Assembly: GCA_025127975.1 (NCBI GenBank)
Contig: JAHLYQ010000023.1
Coordinates: 1 to 46,510, forward strand
Reading direction: 5' to 3'
DNA from: Synechococcus sp. CS-1331
GTDB taxonomy: Bacteria > Cyanobacteriota > Cyanobacteriia > PCC-6307 > Cyanobiaceae
DNA length: 46,510 bases
Below are positions 1-10,500 of this stretch, piece by piece. The position numbers were made by a program, and so were the translations under genes. Every line of letters begins with the position of its first letter. The first letter of the stretch is position 1. The notes beneath the pieces are model-generated. The model was not told the DNA's origin. It did no database searches and saw nothing but the letters and a program-made list of their open reading frames with translations.

Positions 1-10
1 AGTCCGCATC

Positions 11-970
11 TTGAATTCCAGTCGGAAGTGCGCTCATCACAGGCGGTCTCTACCTGGGATGCAACCGGAAATCAAACTGCCGTCAAGGGTTCAGCAGGGC
101 CGATGCTCGCCGCAAGCTGTCACGCCCCCTGAACGGATACCCGTTCCAAGCTCGCTGATCAACGATCCCGTCCGTGAAATCCTGATTCAAGAGGGAGATC
201 GCGTCGAGGCCGGCCAACCCCTGGCCATCCTCGAAAGCATTGATCCCCTCAGTGCCACGGTGCGTAAATCAGAGGCTTCCTTGCAGGTTGCCCAACGCAA
301 ACTCTCAGCCCAGGAAAGCGTGATCCGGCGCTACCGCGCCGACCTGGGCCAGGCCGAGGCGGAAGCACGCCGAGCCCGGGAATTGTTTGCCTCTGGTGCC
401 ACCAGCGCAAACAGAATGGAGGCTCAAATAGCAGAAGCCGAGAGCGCCAGCGCCCAGCTCGAGCAGGCGATCGCCGACCGGGCAACCCTGGATGCCGAAC
501 TTGTCGAGAGCCGGGCCAGCCTGGCGAAAGACAGAAGTGAACAAGCCAAGGCCACCATACGGGCCCCCTATGCCGGCACTATCTTCAAAATCAATGCCCG
601 CGCCGGCGACAAAGTTGGAGACTCAGGGCTTGTCGAGATGGGAAACACCAAACAAATGGGGGTGATCGCTGAGGTTTATCAAACGGACCTACCGGAAATA
701 CGTTTGGGCCAGGAGGCAACCATCACTGCCGATGGATTCCCAGGCAAGACCGGCACAGGACGCGTCACAGAAATTTCCCGCCAGATCAGCCGCCAAAGTG
801 TATTTAGTGGGGAGTCAGGTGAAAACGTCGACCGCCGGGTTGTCGAAGTCAAGATCGCCCTGCCCGAAAACGCCATGGCAAAAGCCAGTCGGGTCAATTA
901 CCTACAAGTGAATGTGCTGTTCGCGCCCCTAACAGCAGCGCAGCGACAGATGCGGCCGACGCAGTTATGA
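11..970 (+). CDS. devB: DevB/HlyD-type membrane fusion protein of an ABC exporter (5' end incomplete or frameshifted)
   Basis: Periplasmic adaptor that would link the DevC/DevA inner-membrane ABC transporter to a TolC-like outer-membrane channel; DevBCA of Anabaena exports envelope lipids. A biotinyl/lipoyl-like half-motif sits near residues 55-75 (EGDRVEAGQPLAILES), followed by a long alpha-helical coiled coil (about 80-180), the second half-motif (KATIRAPYAGTIF), and a beta-barrel ending near 310. The expected N-terminal membrane helix is missing. The first ~35 codons look non-native: frame 1 is open from base 1 to about base 115 and reads like the periplasmic linker (ends SAGPMLAAS), while homology in this frame begins around VTPPERI (base ~118). 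The true gene probably starts upstream of the window and carries a one-base shift near 113-120. It overlaps devC by 4 bases (ATGA). Family is secure; start is not. Confidence 0.8.
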   Translation: MNSSRKCAHHRRSLPGMQPEIKLPSRVQQGRCSPQAVTPPERIPVPSSLINDPVREILIQEGDRVEAGQPLAILESIDPLSATVRKSEASLQVAQRKLSAQESVIRRYRADLGQAEAEARRARELFASGATSANRMEAQIAEAESASAQLEQAIADRATLDAELVESRASLAKDRSEQAKATIRAPYAGTIFKINARAGDKVGDSGLVEMGNTKQMGVIAEVYQTDLPEIRLGQEATITADGFPGKTGTGRVTEISRQISRQSVFSGESGENVDRRVVEVKIALPENAMAKASRVNYLQVNVLFAPLTAAQRQMRPTQL

Positions 971-2130
971 ACCTGCTGGGCAGTCGCACACCTGTGGCGT
1001 GGCTGCAACTCAGCCACCGCCCCCTCCGGCTTCTAGCCGCTATCGCTGGGGTGAGTTTCGCCAATGTGCTGGTCTTCTTCCAGCTCGGACTATCCGGTTC
1101 GCTCTACGACAGCCAAAAACGGCCCATCGATCAACTCAGTGGCCAACTGGTCCTCGTCCCGAAGCGATACACCAACCTAGGCGAACCTCTCAATTTCTCC
1201 AGGGCCCAACTCGTTCGGGTCCGAGGGGTTCAAGGTGTTGCTGGTGTCACACCTCTGTATATCGGTAAAGCCGACTGGCTCAACAGGGATACCCGTCAGA
1301 GCAAGCAAGCGCTTGTTTTTGGGGTCACCCCAGAGAATCCGGCCCTGAAGCTGCCTATCCTCCAACAAAACAAAGCACTGCTCAAGCAGCCAAACACCCT
1401 CTTCTTCGACTCGGCATCGAAAAAAGCAGCTGGATCGGTCGTGCAGACCCTGGCGACGGGCAACAGCTATCTGACTGAATTGCGCGGCCAACAGGCCAAG
1501 GTGGTGGGGATCTTCAAACTCGGACTCACCTTTGCCGCCGACATCAACCTGATCATGTCTGCAGCCAACTTTCAGACCTACTTCCCTGAGAAGAGCAACG
1601 ATGATATCCAATTAGGCGTGATCCAGCTCAGTGCCGGCGTCAATGAATCCCAGGTCCAGGCAACGATCTCCAGGTTTTTGGATCCCTCACTCCAGGTGCT
1701 GACGATCCAGCAGCTCAAAGAGCGTGAAATGAGCCATTGGCAGCGCAATACGTCCTTTGGCTTGATCTTCAACCTGGGCGTGCTTGTCGGCCTAGCTGTT
1801 GGGGCAATCATTGTCTACCAGATTCTCTACTCAGACGTGGGCGATCACCTCAGCGAGTACGCCACCATGAAAGCCATCGGCTATGGCGACAACTTCGTTG
1901 TGGGGATCATTCTTCAAGAGTCCCTGCTCCTGGCAACCGTGGCCTTCTTACCCAGCGTGTTGCTTTCGATGCTGCTGTATCAAGTCCTGGTGCGTGCCAC
2001 AGGGCTCCTGGTGGCCATGACCCTAGGCCGGGCCCTGTTTGTTTTTTGCCTCACCCTTGTGCTGTGCAGCGCCTCCGGATGGCTCGCCACAGGGAAGCTG
2101 CGGCGTCTTGATCCTGCCGAGGTTTTTTGA
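967..2130 (+). CDS. devC: DevC-type ABC exporter permease (FtsX/MacB-like)
   Basis: Inner-membrane subunit of the DevBCA-type exporter; couples ATP hydrolysis by DevA to transport through DevB and an outer-membrane channel. The 387-residue protein has the FtsX-type plan: one N-terminal membrane helix (about 20-45), a large periplasmic region, then three C-terminal helices (about 265-290, 315-345, 350-375). YATMKAIGYGDNFVVGIILQES near residue 300 is the characteristic cytoplasmic loop of DevC proteins. The ATG overlaps the devB stop as ATGA, and its own stop overlaps the devA start as TGATG, so all three are translationally coupled. Length matches DevC (~385 aa). Confidence 0.9.
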   Translation: MNLLGSRTPVAWLQLSHRPLRLLAAIAGVSFANVLVFFQLGLSGSLYDSQKRPIDQLSGQLVLVPKRYTNLGEPLNFSRAQLVRVRGVQGVAGVTPLYIGKADWLNRDTRQSKQALVFGVTPENPALKLPILQQNKALLKQPNTLFFDSASKKAAGSVVQTLATGNSYLTELRGQQAKVVGIFKLGLTFAADINLIMSAANFQTYFPEKSNDDIQLGVIQLSAGVNESQVQATISRFLDPSLQVLTIQQLKEREMSHWQRNTSFGLIFNLGVLVGLAVGAIIVYQILYSDVGDHLSEYATMKAIGYGDNFVVGIILQESLLLATVAFLPSVLLSMLLYQVLVRATGLLVAMTLGRALFVFCLTLVLCSASGWLATGKLRRLDPAEVF

Positions 2131-2831
2131 TGGCCTCCTCAGGGGAAAAACCCCTCGTGGAAATTACAGGCCTTAACCATTGGTTTGAAGAGGCGGGCAG
2201 ACCCAAACAAGTGCTGCACAACATCAACCTCAGCGTCCATCCTGGGGAAATTTTGATCTTGACTGGCCCCTCGGGTTCAGGCAAAACCACCCTGCTAACC
2301 ATGGTGGGAGCCCTACGGGCAGCGCAAGAGGGCAGCTTGCAGATATTTGGCCAAGAGCTAAGGCAGGCGTCAAGCCAACAGCTCACTCTGTTGAGGCGCC
2401 AGGTGGGCTTCATCTTTCAAGCCCACAATCTGATGCCCTATCTCTCAGCCCTCCAAAACGTCCGGCTTGGCTTGGAGGTGCTGCCGGACTGGCTGCGGCA
2501 GGGTCGCTCCGCCATGGATAAACGTTGCCAGCAAGGGCTCGAGCAAGTGGGCCTGGGCCATCGCCTCCATTACGTTCCCGCCAAACTTTCGGGCGGCCAA
2601 AAACAACGGGTCGCCATCGCCAGGGCCCTGGTAGCGGGGCCCAAGTTATTGCTGGCCGACGAACCCACCGCCGCCTTAGATCGCCAATCCGGCAGGGAGG
2701 TGGTGGATCTGTTCCAACGCCTTGCCAAGGAGCAGCAAGCAGGAATTGTGATGGTGACCCACGACAACAAGGTGCTGGATATTGCCGATCGCATCGTGGC
2801 CCTAGAAGCCGGCGCCCTGGCTGAAGACTGA
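2130..2831 (+). CDS. devA: DevA-type ABC exporter ATP-binding protein
   Basis: Cytoplasmic ATPase of the exporter (MacB/LolD-like subfamily). In the 233-residue form, Walker A is GPSGSGKT (46-53), the Q-loop is around GFIFQAHNL, the ABC signature is LSGGQKQRVAIARAL, Walker B is LLLADEPTAALD, and the switch His is in VTHD. All nucleotide-binding motifs are intact. I chose the ATG at 2130, which shares one base with the devC stop (TGATG); a TTG immediately before it (2127) adds one residue. It is the last gene of the exporter operon; about 95 bases separate it from rubrerythrin. Confidence 0.93.
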   Translation: MASSGEKPLVEITGLNHWFEEAGRPKQVLHNINLSVHPGEILILTGPSGSGKTTLLTMVGALRAAQEGSLQIFGQELRQASSQQLTLLRRQVGFIFQAHNLMPYLSALQNVRLGLEVLPDWLRQGRSAMDKRCQQGLEQVGLGHRLHYVPAKLSGGQKQRVAIARALVAGPKLLLADEPTAALDRQSGREVVDLFQRLAKEQQAGIVMVTHDNKVLDIADRIVALEAGALAED

Positions 2832-2925
2832 CCCCAACGACCAAGCACGCCGCCAACAGCCACGCATGCCCCAACTCATACCGAGTCCGACTTAGCCTAT
2901 ACTGGTTGAGCTGCCTTCCCGTGCC

Positions 2926-3639
2926 ATGGACATCGCCAAGCCCAGCACCGCCGCCAACCTGGAAGCCGCCTTTGGCGGCGAAAGCATGGCCAACCGCAAA
3001 TACCTGTTTTTTGCCGAGGTCGCCAAGCAGGTTGGCAATAGCGAGTTGGCCAAGCTGTTTCGCGACACCGCCGCCCAGGAAACCGAGCACGCCTTCGCCC
3101 ACTTCCGGCTGCTGCACCCGGAGCTGGTGATCAGCGATCCGGCGAGCCTCAGCGAAGACCAAAAGCAGGCCCTGCTCAGCCGCTGCCTGGAGCTGGCGAT
3201 CGAGGGCGAAACCTATGAGTACACAACCATGTATCCGGAGTTCGCCGCCCAGGCCCGCGCCGATCAAGACTCCGGCGCCGCGGCTGAGTTCGACGAACAG
3301 GTGGAAGAATCCGAGCAACACGCCGGCATCTTCCGCACCGCCGCCAAAAACTTCGGCCTGCTCACCCCCATTGAGCAGCACCACGCCGAGCGCTACGGCA
3401 TTGCCCTGGAAGCCCTGCAGGGCAAGGGAGTGGCCGGGGAAGCCGCCACGCCCGTGGCAGGCAAATGGATCTGCAAGCTGTGCTCAATGATCTACGACCC
3501 AGCCGTAGGCGATCCGGATTCCGGAATTGCCCCTGGCACCGCCTTCGAAGCCATCCCCGACTCCTGGCGATGCCCGATCTGCGGGGCCCGCAAGGCCAGC
3601 TTTATTCCCTACCGCGAACCGGAATTGCTCCCCGCCTAA
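2926..3639 (+). CDS. rbr: Rubrerythrin
   Basis: Cytosolic non-haem diiron peroxidase that reduces hydrogen peroxide, taking electrons through its own rubredoxin domain. An N-terminal ferritin-like four-helix domain (about 1-145) carries paired carboxylate/His motifs ([33 protein letters not shown]). A C-terminal rubredoxin (about 185-237) has two Cys knuckles, CKLC and CPIC. 237 residues is normal for classical rubrerythrin. A TATACT hexamer at 2898-2903 could be its -10 box, but no convincing -35 is present. It is followed by a hairpin and by convergent genes, so it looks monocistronic. Likely role: protection from oxidative stress. Confidence 0.93.
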   Translation: MDIAKPSTAANLEAAFGGESMANRKYLFFAEVAKQVGNSELAKLFRDTAAQETEHAFAHFRLLHPELVISDPASLSEDQKQALLSRCLELAIEGETYEYTTMYPEFAAQARADQDSGAAAEFDEQVEESEQHAGIFRTAAKNFGLLTPIEQHHAERYGIALEALQGKGVAGEAATPVAGKWICKLCSMIYDPAVGDPDSGIAPGTAFEAIPDSWRCPICGARKASFIPYREPELLPA

Positions 3640-3655
3640 ATCAGGGAGCTTTAAT

Positions 3656-3680
3656 CAGGCTGTCTAAATCAAGCAGCCTG
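3656..3680. terminator. Hairpin between convergent rubrerythrin and the 3669-3923 ORF
   Basis: CAGGCTG (3656-3662) pairs perfectly with CAGCCTG (3674-3680) across an 11-base AT-rich loop, 17 bases after the rubrerythrin stop. There is no clear U-tract on either strand. The position between convergent transcripts fits a bidirectional terminator. It overlaps the last codons of the small minus-strand ORF. Confidence 0.4.
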
Positions 3681-3923
3681 GGGTGGCGGGGTCGGATCGG
3701 TCTGCCTCTGGAAGGGCAAGACCAGGGTGGCCCAGTGGTCGGGCCGCTTGGGGCGAGGGCGCCGGGACCGGCGCACCCCAAAAGGCACCCGCACCACATT
3801 GGTGCCCTCCACTCTCAGGGTTTTGCCCTCCCCGGTTTCAGACCCGCCGTCATTGCCCTTCATGGTCCCCCAACAAAAATTGGCGTCTGCCAGGCGAAGC
3901 AGATTGAACCCAGTGTGCGCCAT
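3669..3923 (-). CDS. Small basic, proline-rich hypothetical protein downstream of gcvP
   Basis: 84-residue ORF starting 32 bases after the gcvP stop on the same strand. A purine-rich AGGGGGG lies 5-12 bases before the ATG and could serve as ribosome binding site. The N-terminal part (MAHTGFNLLRLADANFCWG) has ordinary composition; the middle is Arg/Pro-rich (RRSRRPRPKRPDHW) and the end is Pro-rich (TDPTPPPQAA). No domain recognised, no membrane helix, no signal peptide. It fills an otherwise empty 316-base gap. Spacing and RBS favour a real gene, but in GC-rich DNA a chance ORF of this length is possible. Confidence 0.45.
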   Translation of the reverse strand: MAHTGFNLLRLADANFCWGTMKGNDGGSETGEGKTLRVEGTNVVRVPFGVRRSRRPRPKRPDHWATLVLPFQRQTDPTPPPQAA

Positions 3924-3955
3924 CTGGGCCCCCCTGACCAGGCCCCTGAGCAGGC

Positions 3956-6882
<2,927 letters not shown>

Positions 6883-6883
<1 letters not shown>

Positions 6884-7272
6884 CAGGCTCCCTGAACCTT
6901 GGCGCCGTAGGCCTGGGCATCCATCAGGCCCTCGAGCTGGGCCGGATCGGCCGGCTGCAGCAGCAGTAGCCAGCCCTCGCCATAGGGGTCCTGCTGCAGC
7001 TCCTCGGGGCTGGCCAGCACGGCCTCATTGCGGGCCAGCACCACCCCGCCCACGGGCGCCAGTAGGTCTTCCACCGCCTTCACCGATTCCACACTGCCGA
7101 AGCTGGCCCCCTGCTGGACCGTGGCACCCACCTCGGGCAGTTCCACAAACACAATGTCGCCTAGCTGGTCGACGGCAAAGGCACTCAGGCCCAGCCGCAG
7201 CCGCTCGCCCTCCGGGCGCACGTACTCATGGCTGTCGGCGTAGCGGCAATCGCCGGGGAAGGTGAGCGCCAT
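6883..7272 (-). CDS. gcvH: Glycine cleavage system H protein
   Basis: Lipoyl carrier of the glycine cleavage complex; shuttles the aminomethyl group from GcvP to GcvT and is reoxidised by the L protein. 129 residues, the usual length. The lipoylated lysine is K65 in [12 protein letters not shown], followed by PVGGVV, the standard H-protein context. The gene directly precedes and overlaps gcvP by one base. It starts 20 bases after the stop of the upstream PLP-enzyme gene, so the three form one minus-strand transcription unit. Confidence 0.96.
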
Positions 7273-7292
7273 CGCTTAGTGAAAAAGTGCGC

Positions 7293-8567
7293 TCATTCTG
7301 TCCGATCCAAGCCGGCTGTGGCCAGCGCCAGCAAAGCCCGCTCCAGGGCGATCCGGGCATGGGCCCGATGGCTGCCGCCCTGGGCGAACAACACATAGGG
7401 CTCCCGCAGGGGGGCATCGGCGGAGAACTCACTGGTGCTGCCGTCGATGAAGGTGCCGCCCGCCATCACCAGCTCGCTGGCGTAGCCAGGCATCGGCGCC
7501 GGCACCGGATCGAGATAGGCGCCCACCGGCGAGGCGGCCTGAAAGGCCCGGCAGACAGTTTTGAGTCGTTCGGGATCCCCCAGCCGCACCGCCTGAATCA
7601 CATCGCTGCGCTCTGCGCCAGGCAGGGGGTTTACGGCAAAGCCGAGATCGCTGAACACCTGGGCCACCAACTCGCTGCAGATCAGGGCTTCGGCCACCAT
7701 CTGGGGGGCCAGGAACAGGCCCTGAAACAGCAGGCGATTTAGGTCGAAGCTGGTGCCCCCTTCACTGCCGATGCCGGGGGCCGTGAGGCGACAGCAGGCC
7801 TGCTCCACCAGCTCGGCCCGCCCCGCCACGTAGCCACCGGTTGGGGCGATGGTGCCGCCGAGGTTCTTGATCAGGGAACCGGCGATCAGGTCGGCCCCCA
7901 CCGCCGTTGGCTCCCGGGTTTCCACCAGCTCGCCGTAGCAGTTGTCGACAAAACAGATGCAGTCGGGCTGGATCGCCTTCACCCGGGCGCAGAGATCCCC
8001 GATCTCGGCCACCGAGAGCGAAGGCCGCCAGCTGTAGCCGCAGCTGCGCTGGATCAACACCAGGCGGGTGGGCACCGCCAGGGCGGCCTCCAGGCCTGCG
8101 AGGTCTACCCGGCCGGCGGCGCTGAGCGCCAGTTCGGCGTAGGCAATGCCGAATTCCGCCAGGGAGCCCTGGCCCGTGCCGCGGATGCCAATCACCTCCT
8201 CGAGGGTGTCGTAGGGGCGGCCGGTGAGGGCCAGCAGTCGATCGCCCGGCCGCAGCACGCCAAACAGTGCCGCCGCAATCGCGTGGGTGCCACTGACGAA
8301 CTGGAGCCGCACGGCTGCCGCCTCCGCCTGCAGCACCCGGGCCACCACCCGGTCAAGCACCTCGCGGCCCTGGTCGCCGTGGCCGTAGCCGCTCACCGAG
8401 GCGAAGTGCTGCACGCCCACCCGCTCGGCCGCAAATGCATTCAGCACCCGCTCCATTCGGGATTGCACCCCGCAGGTGTGCCGGTCGGCTGCGGCGGCCG
8501 TAGCCGCCACCGCAGCCCCGATGCGCTGGGCCGCAATCCCTTGCGCTGAGCCGGCGGAATCAGTCAT
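7293..8567 (-). CDS. PLP-dependent enzyme of the aluminium-resistance / methionine gamma-lyase-like family
   Basis: Fold-type I PLP enzyme of the family usually annotated 'aluminum resistance protein' or methionine gamma-lyase family protein; the physiological reaction is not established. In the 424-residue form the Schiff-base lysine is K234 in GSLIKNLGG, with the cofactor-phosphate region near SGTHAIAAA (92-100) and the Asp that holds the pyridine nitrogen in CFVDNCYGE (206-213). I chose the ATG at 8567 (MTDSAGSAQG); an upstream in-frame ATG at 8591 adds eight residues. It heads the unit with gcvH and gcvP, both linked to one-carbon and amino-acid metabolism. It is divergent from the first desaturase, sharing about 146 bases of upstream DNA. 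Confidence 0.85.
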   Translation of the reverse strand: MTDSAGSAQGIAAQRIGAAVAATAAAADRHTCGVQSRMERVLNAFAAERVGVQHFASVSGYGHGDQGREVLDRVVARVLQAEAAAVRLQFVSGTHAIAAALFGVLRPGDRLLALTGRPYDTLEEVIGIRGTGQGSLAEFGIAYAELALSAAGRVDLAGLEAALAVPTRLVLIQRSCGYSWRPSLSVAEIGDLCARVKAIQPDCICFVDNCYGELVETREPTAVGADLIAGSLIKNLGGTIAPTGGYVAGRAELVEQACCRLTAPGIGSEGGTSFDLNRLLFQGLFLAPQMVAEALICSELVAQVFSDLGFAVNPLPGAERSDVIQAVRLGDPERLKTVCRAFQAASPVGAYLDPVPAPMPGYASELVMAGGTFIDGSTSEFSADAPLREPYVLFAQGGSHRAHARIALERALLALATAGLDRTE

Positions 8568-8713
8568 GGGATCTAGCTGGGCAGGCCCCATGTTGGCGGG
8601 CGAGCCGCGGCTAGATTTGCGCCGCTGCCATGGCCCTGCCCGGCATCCACCACCGGGAGAGTTCGTTGGTTCTCAGTTCAGATCCGGCCAGCAATAAAGG
8701 CCTTCAACCCCAG

Positions 8714-9616
8714 ATGCTCAGGGTTGATAGCCCCAGCAGCCAAGAAGAGCGACGCATCCGCGCAGCGCTGGCCGCCAGGCGCGAGCCCCTGCCGGCACGC
8801 CAGCGCAAGTTCAAGGGCGGTACCACCAGCTTCATGTTGGCGATGCACGTGGGGGCCGTCTTTGCCCTGCTGCCCCGGTTCTGGAGCTGGCAGGCCGTGC
8901 TGGTGCTGGCCGTTCTCTACTGGACGACCGTGCTGGGCGTCACCCTGGGGTTGCACCGGCTGGTCACCCACCGCAGCTTCACGGCCCCCCGCTGGCTGGA
9001 GCGCATCCTGGTGTTAATGGGGGCCCTGGCCTGCCAGAGCGGACCGATCGAGTGGGTGGGGCTGCACCGCCACCACCACAAGTATTCCGACCAGCCCAAC
9101 GACCACCACGATGCGGCCCGGGGCCTGTGGTGGGCCCACAGCGCCTGGATGCTGCACGAGATTCCGGCCCTGCAGCACGTGGAGCGGCTCACCGGCGACC
9201 TGCAGCGCGACCCCTTCTATCGCTGGCTAGACCGCTGGTTCCTGCTGCTGCAACTGCCCCTGGGGGCAGCCCTCTTCTGGTATGGAGAACTGGCGGGCGT
9301 GCACGGCGGCGGCCTGGGCCTGGTGCTCTGGGCGATCCCCCTGCGCCTGGTGATCGTGTACCACGTCACCTGGCTGGTGAATTCCGCCACCCACTTCTGC
9401 GGCTACCGCAACTTCGACTGCCCCGACCTCTCCCGCAACTGCTGGTGGGTGGCGATCCTGAGCTTCGGCGAGGGCTGGCACAACAACCATCACGCCTTTC
9501 CCCATTCGGCCCGCCACGGCCTGCGCTGGTTTGAATTCGACATCACCTGGCAGCACATCAAGCTGCTTCGCTCCCTGGGCTGGGCCAGGCGGGTGCGGGA
9601 GGCCAGCTACCGGTGA
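8714..9616 (+). CDS. desC: Acyl-lipid delta-9-type fatty acid desaturase (first copy)
   Basis: Membrane diiron desaturase that inserts a cis double bond into acyl chains of glycerolipids, using ferredoxin in cyanobacteria. In the 300-residue form the three histidine boxes are HRLVTH (81-86), HRHHH (118-122) and HNNHH (256-260), with hydrophobic segments around 40-75, 90-110 and 170-215. Box spacing and the closing HSARHG segment are typical of cyanobacterial DesC proteins. An upstream ATG at 8630 would add 28 residues without family similarity; 8714 gives the usual length and has AAAGG 14-18 bases upstream. The delta-9 assignment is by family; regioselectivity cannot be read from sequence. 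A close paralogue lies at 10501-11484. Confidence 0.9.
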   Translation: MLRVDSPSSQEERRIRAALAARREPLPARQRKFKGGTTSFMLAMHVGAVFALLPRFWSWQAVLVLAVLYWTTVLGVTLGLHRLVTHRSFTAPRWLERILVLMGALACQSGPIEWVGLHRHHHKYSDQPNDHHDAARGLWWAHSAWMLHEIPALQHVERLTGDLQRDPFYRWLDRWFLLLQLPLGAALFWYGELAGVHGGGLGLVLWAIPLRLVIVYHVTWLVNSATHFCGYRNFDCPDLSRNCWWVAILSFGEGWHNNHHAFPHSARHGLRWFEFDITWQHIKLLRSLGWARRVREASYR

Positions 9617-9619
9617 TCG

Positions 9620-9660
9620 TTCCACTAGCGGAAATCATTCCACTAGCGATATCCCCCTAG
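9620..9660. repeat. Short degenerate tandem repeat after the first desaturase
   Basis: TTCCACTAGCG occurs at 9620-9630 and 9638-9648 (18-base period), with a third decayed unit (CCCCCTAGCGATGATCC) at 9653-9669. It lies between convergent genes and supplies the stop codon of the minus-strand HTH gene. Confidence 0.6.
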
Positions 9661-10484
9661 CGATGATCCTTCAGCTGCTGGCGGATTGCGGCGGCCAGAT
9701 CCAACTGGGCCCCGGCCGCCCCACCGCTAAGGCCCAGGTCGGCGGCCTGCCTGCGCAGCACCTCTAGGAACTGATCCGCCTCCAGCTCTCCCTCGCCGGT
9801 GGCCCCGAGCCGGGCCAGGGTGAGGCGCAGATCGGCGAGTTCGCTGTCTAGCTCTGCCGCCGAAAAATCCCGCTGGCCCGCCATCACCTCGGCAAAACGC
9901 TGGCGCCGCTGGCGCTTCTCCACCGGATAGGCCTCCATCAACTGGTCGCGGCACAGGCGCCAGGGCCTGCCCGCCGTCAGCAGCTGGGCCAGGGCCCCGC
10001 TCAACGGCCCAGCCTCGGCATCGGCGATGCGCAGGTCGAAGGCCTGGGGCGGCTGGCGCAAGCCAACAAACACCTCCAGCAGCTCGCCAGGACCCAACAC
10101 CGGAGCCCCCTCATCCTGGACCGGCAGGGCGGAGGCCTCCAGGGTCGTGACCAGCTCAGGGCTGTCTACCAATTGCAGGCGCAGGCCTTCGCCGAGCTCT
10201 CCGGCTTGGCCATCGGCGGCCAGCAGCTGGTTGATCCGGCCCAGGGCCAGAAACACTTCCGGGCCCGGGGAGGCCAGCTTGCCGTTGCGCAGCATGGAGA
10301 GCTGGGAGCCGTGGATCCGGCCCAGATCCAGGGCCTCTGCCAGGGCCGGCAACACCCGGTGGGACCAGCCGTTGCGCTCGTGCCAGACCTTGATCAGATG
10401 GGCGAAGGCAACCCTCCCCGATGCGAGTTCCTCCCGATAACCCACCTGATCCGGATTCGTATTGCTACTATTGTAGTCATTCAA
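9657..10484 (-). CDS. HTH (XRE-like) domain hypothetical protein between the two desaturases
   Basis: 275-residue protein starting with TTG at 10484 (then NDYNSSNTNPDQ). The open frame extends to 10694 but that part lies inside the opposite-strand desaturase. Residues about 10-80 (HLIKVWHERNGWSH...GRIHGSQLSMLRNGKL...EVFLALGRIN) resemble an XRE-type helix-turn-helix used to read DNA or to mediate protein contacts. The rest is acidic, Leu/Ala-rich and helical, with no known catalytic motif, membrane helix or signal peptide. It is divergent from the second desaturase with only 16 bases between the start codons, so the two genes probably share regulatory DNA. Regulation of desaturation is a reasonable but untested idea. 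Confidence 0.7.
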   Translation of the reverse strand: MNDYNSSNTNPDQVGYREELASGRVAFAHLIKVWHERNGWSHRVLPALAEALDLGRIHGSQLSMLRNGKLASPGPEVFLALGRINQLLAADGQAGELGEGLRLQLVDSPELVTTLEASALPVQDEGAPVLGPGELLEVFVGLRQPPQAFDLRIADAEAGPLSGALAQLLTAGRPWRLCRDQLMEAYPVEKRQRRQRFAEVMAGQRDFSAAELDSELADLRLTLARLGATGEGELEADQFLEVLRRQAADLGLSGGAAGAQLDLAAAIRQQLKDHR

Positions 10485-10500
10485 TCGGAGCCTGGGCCCT

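Noticed and set aside
2410..3384. 324-codon minus-strand ORF opposite devA and rubrerythrin
   Set aside because: Shadow of two well-supported plus-strand genes; no domain, Gly/Leu-biased chance translation.
9620..9669. CRISPR-like array
   Set aside because: Units are only 11 bases with a 7-base spacer and decay at once; no cas genes are present.
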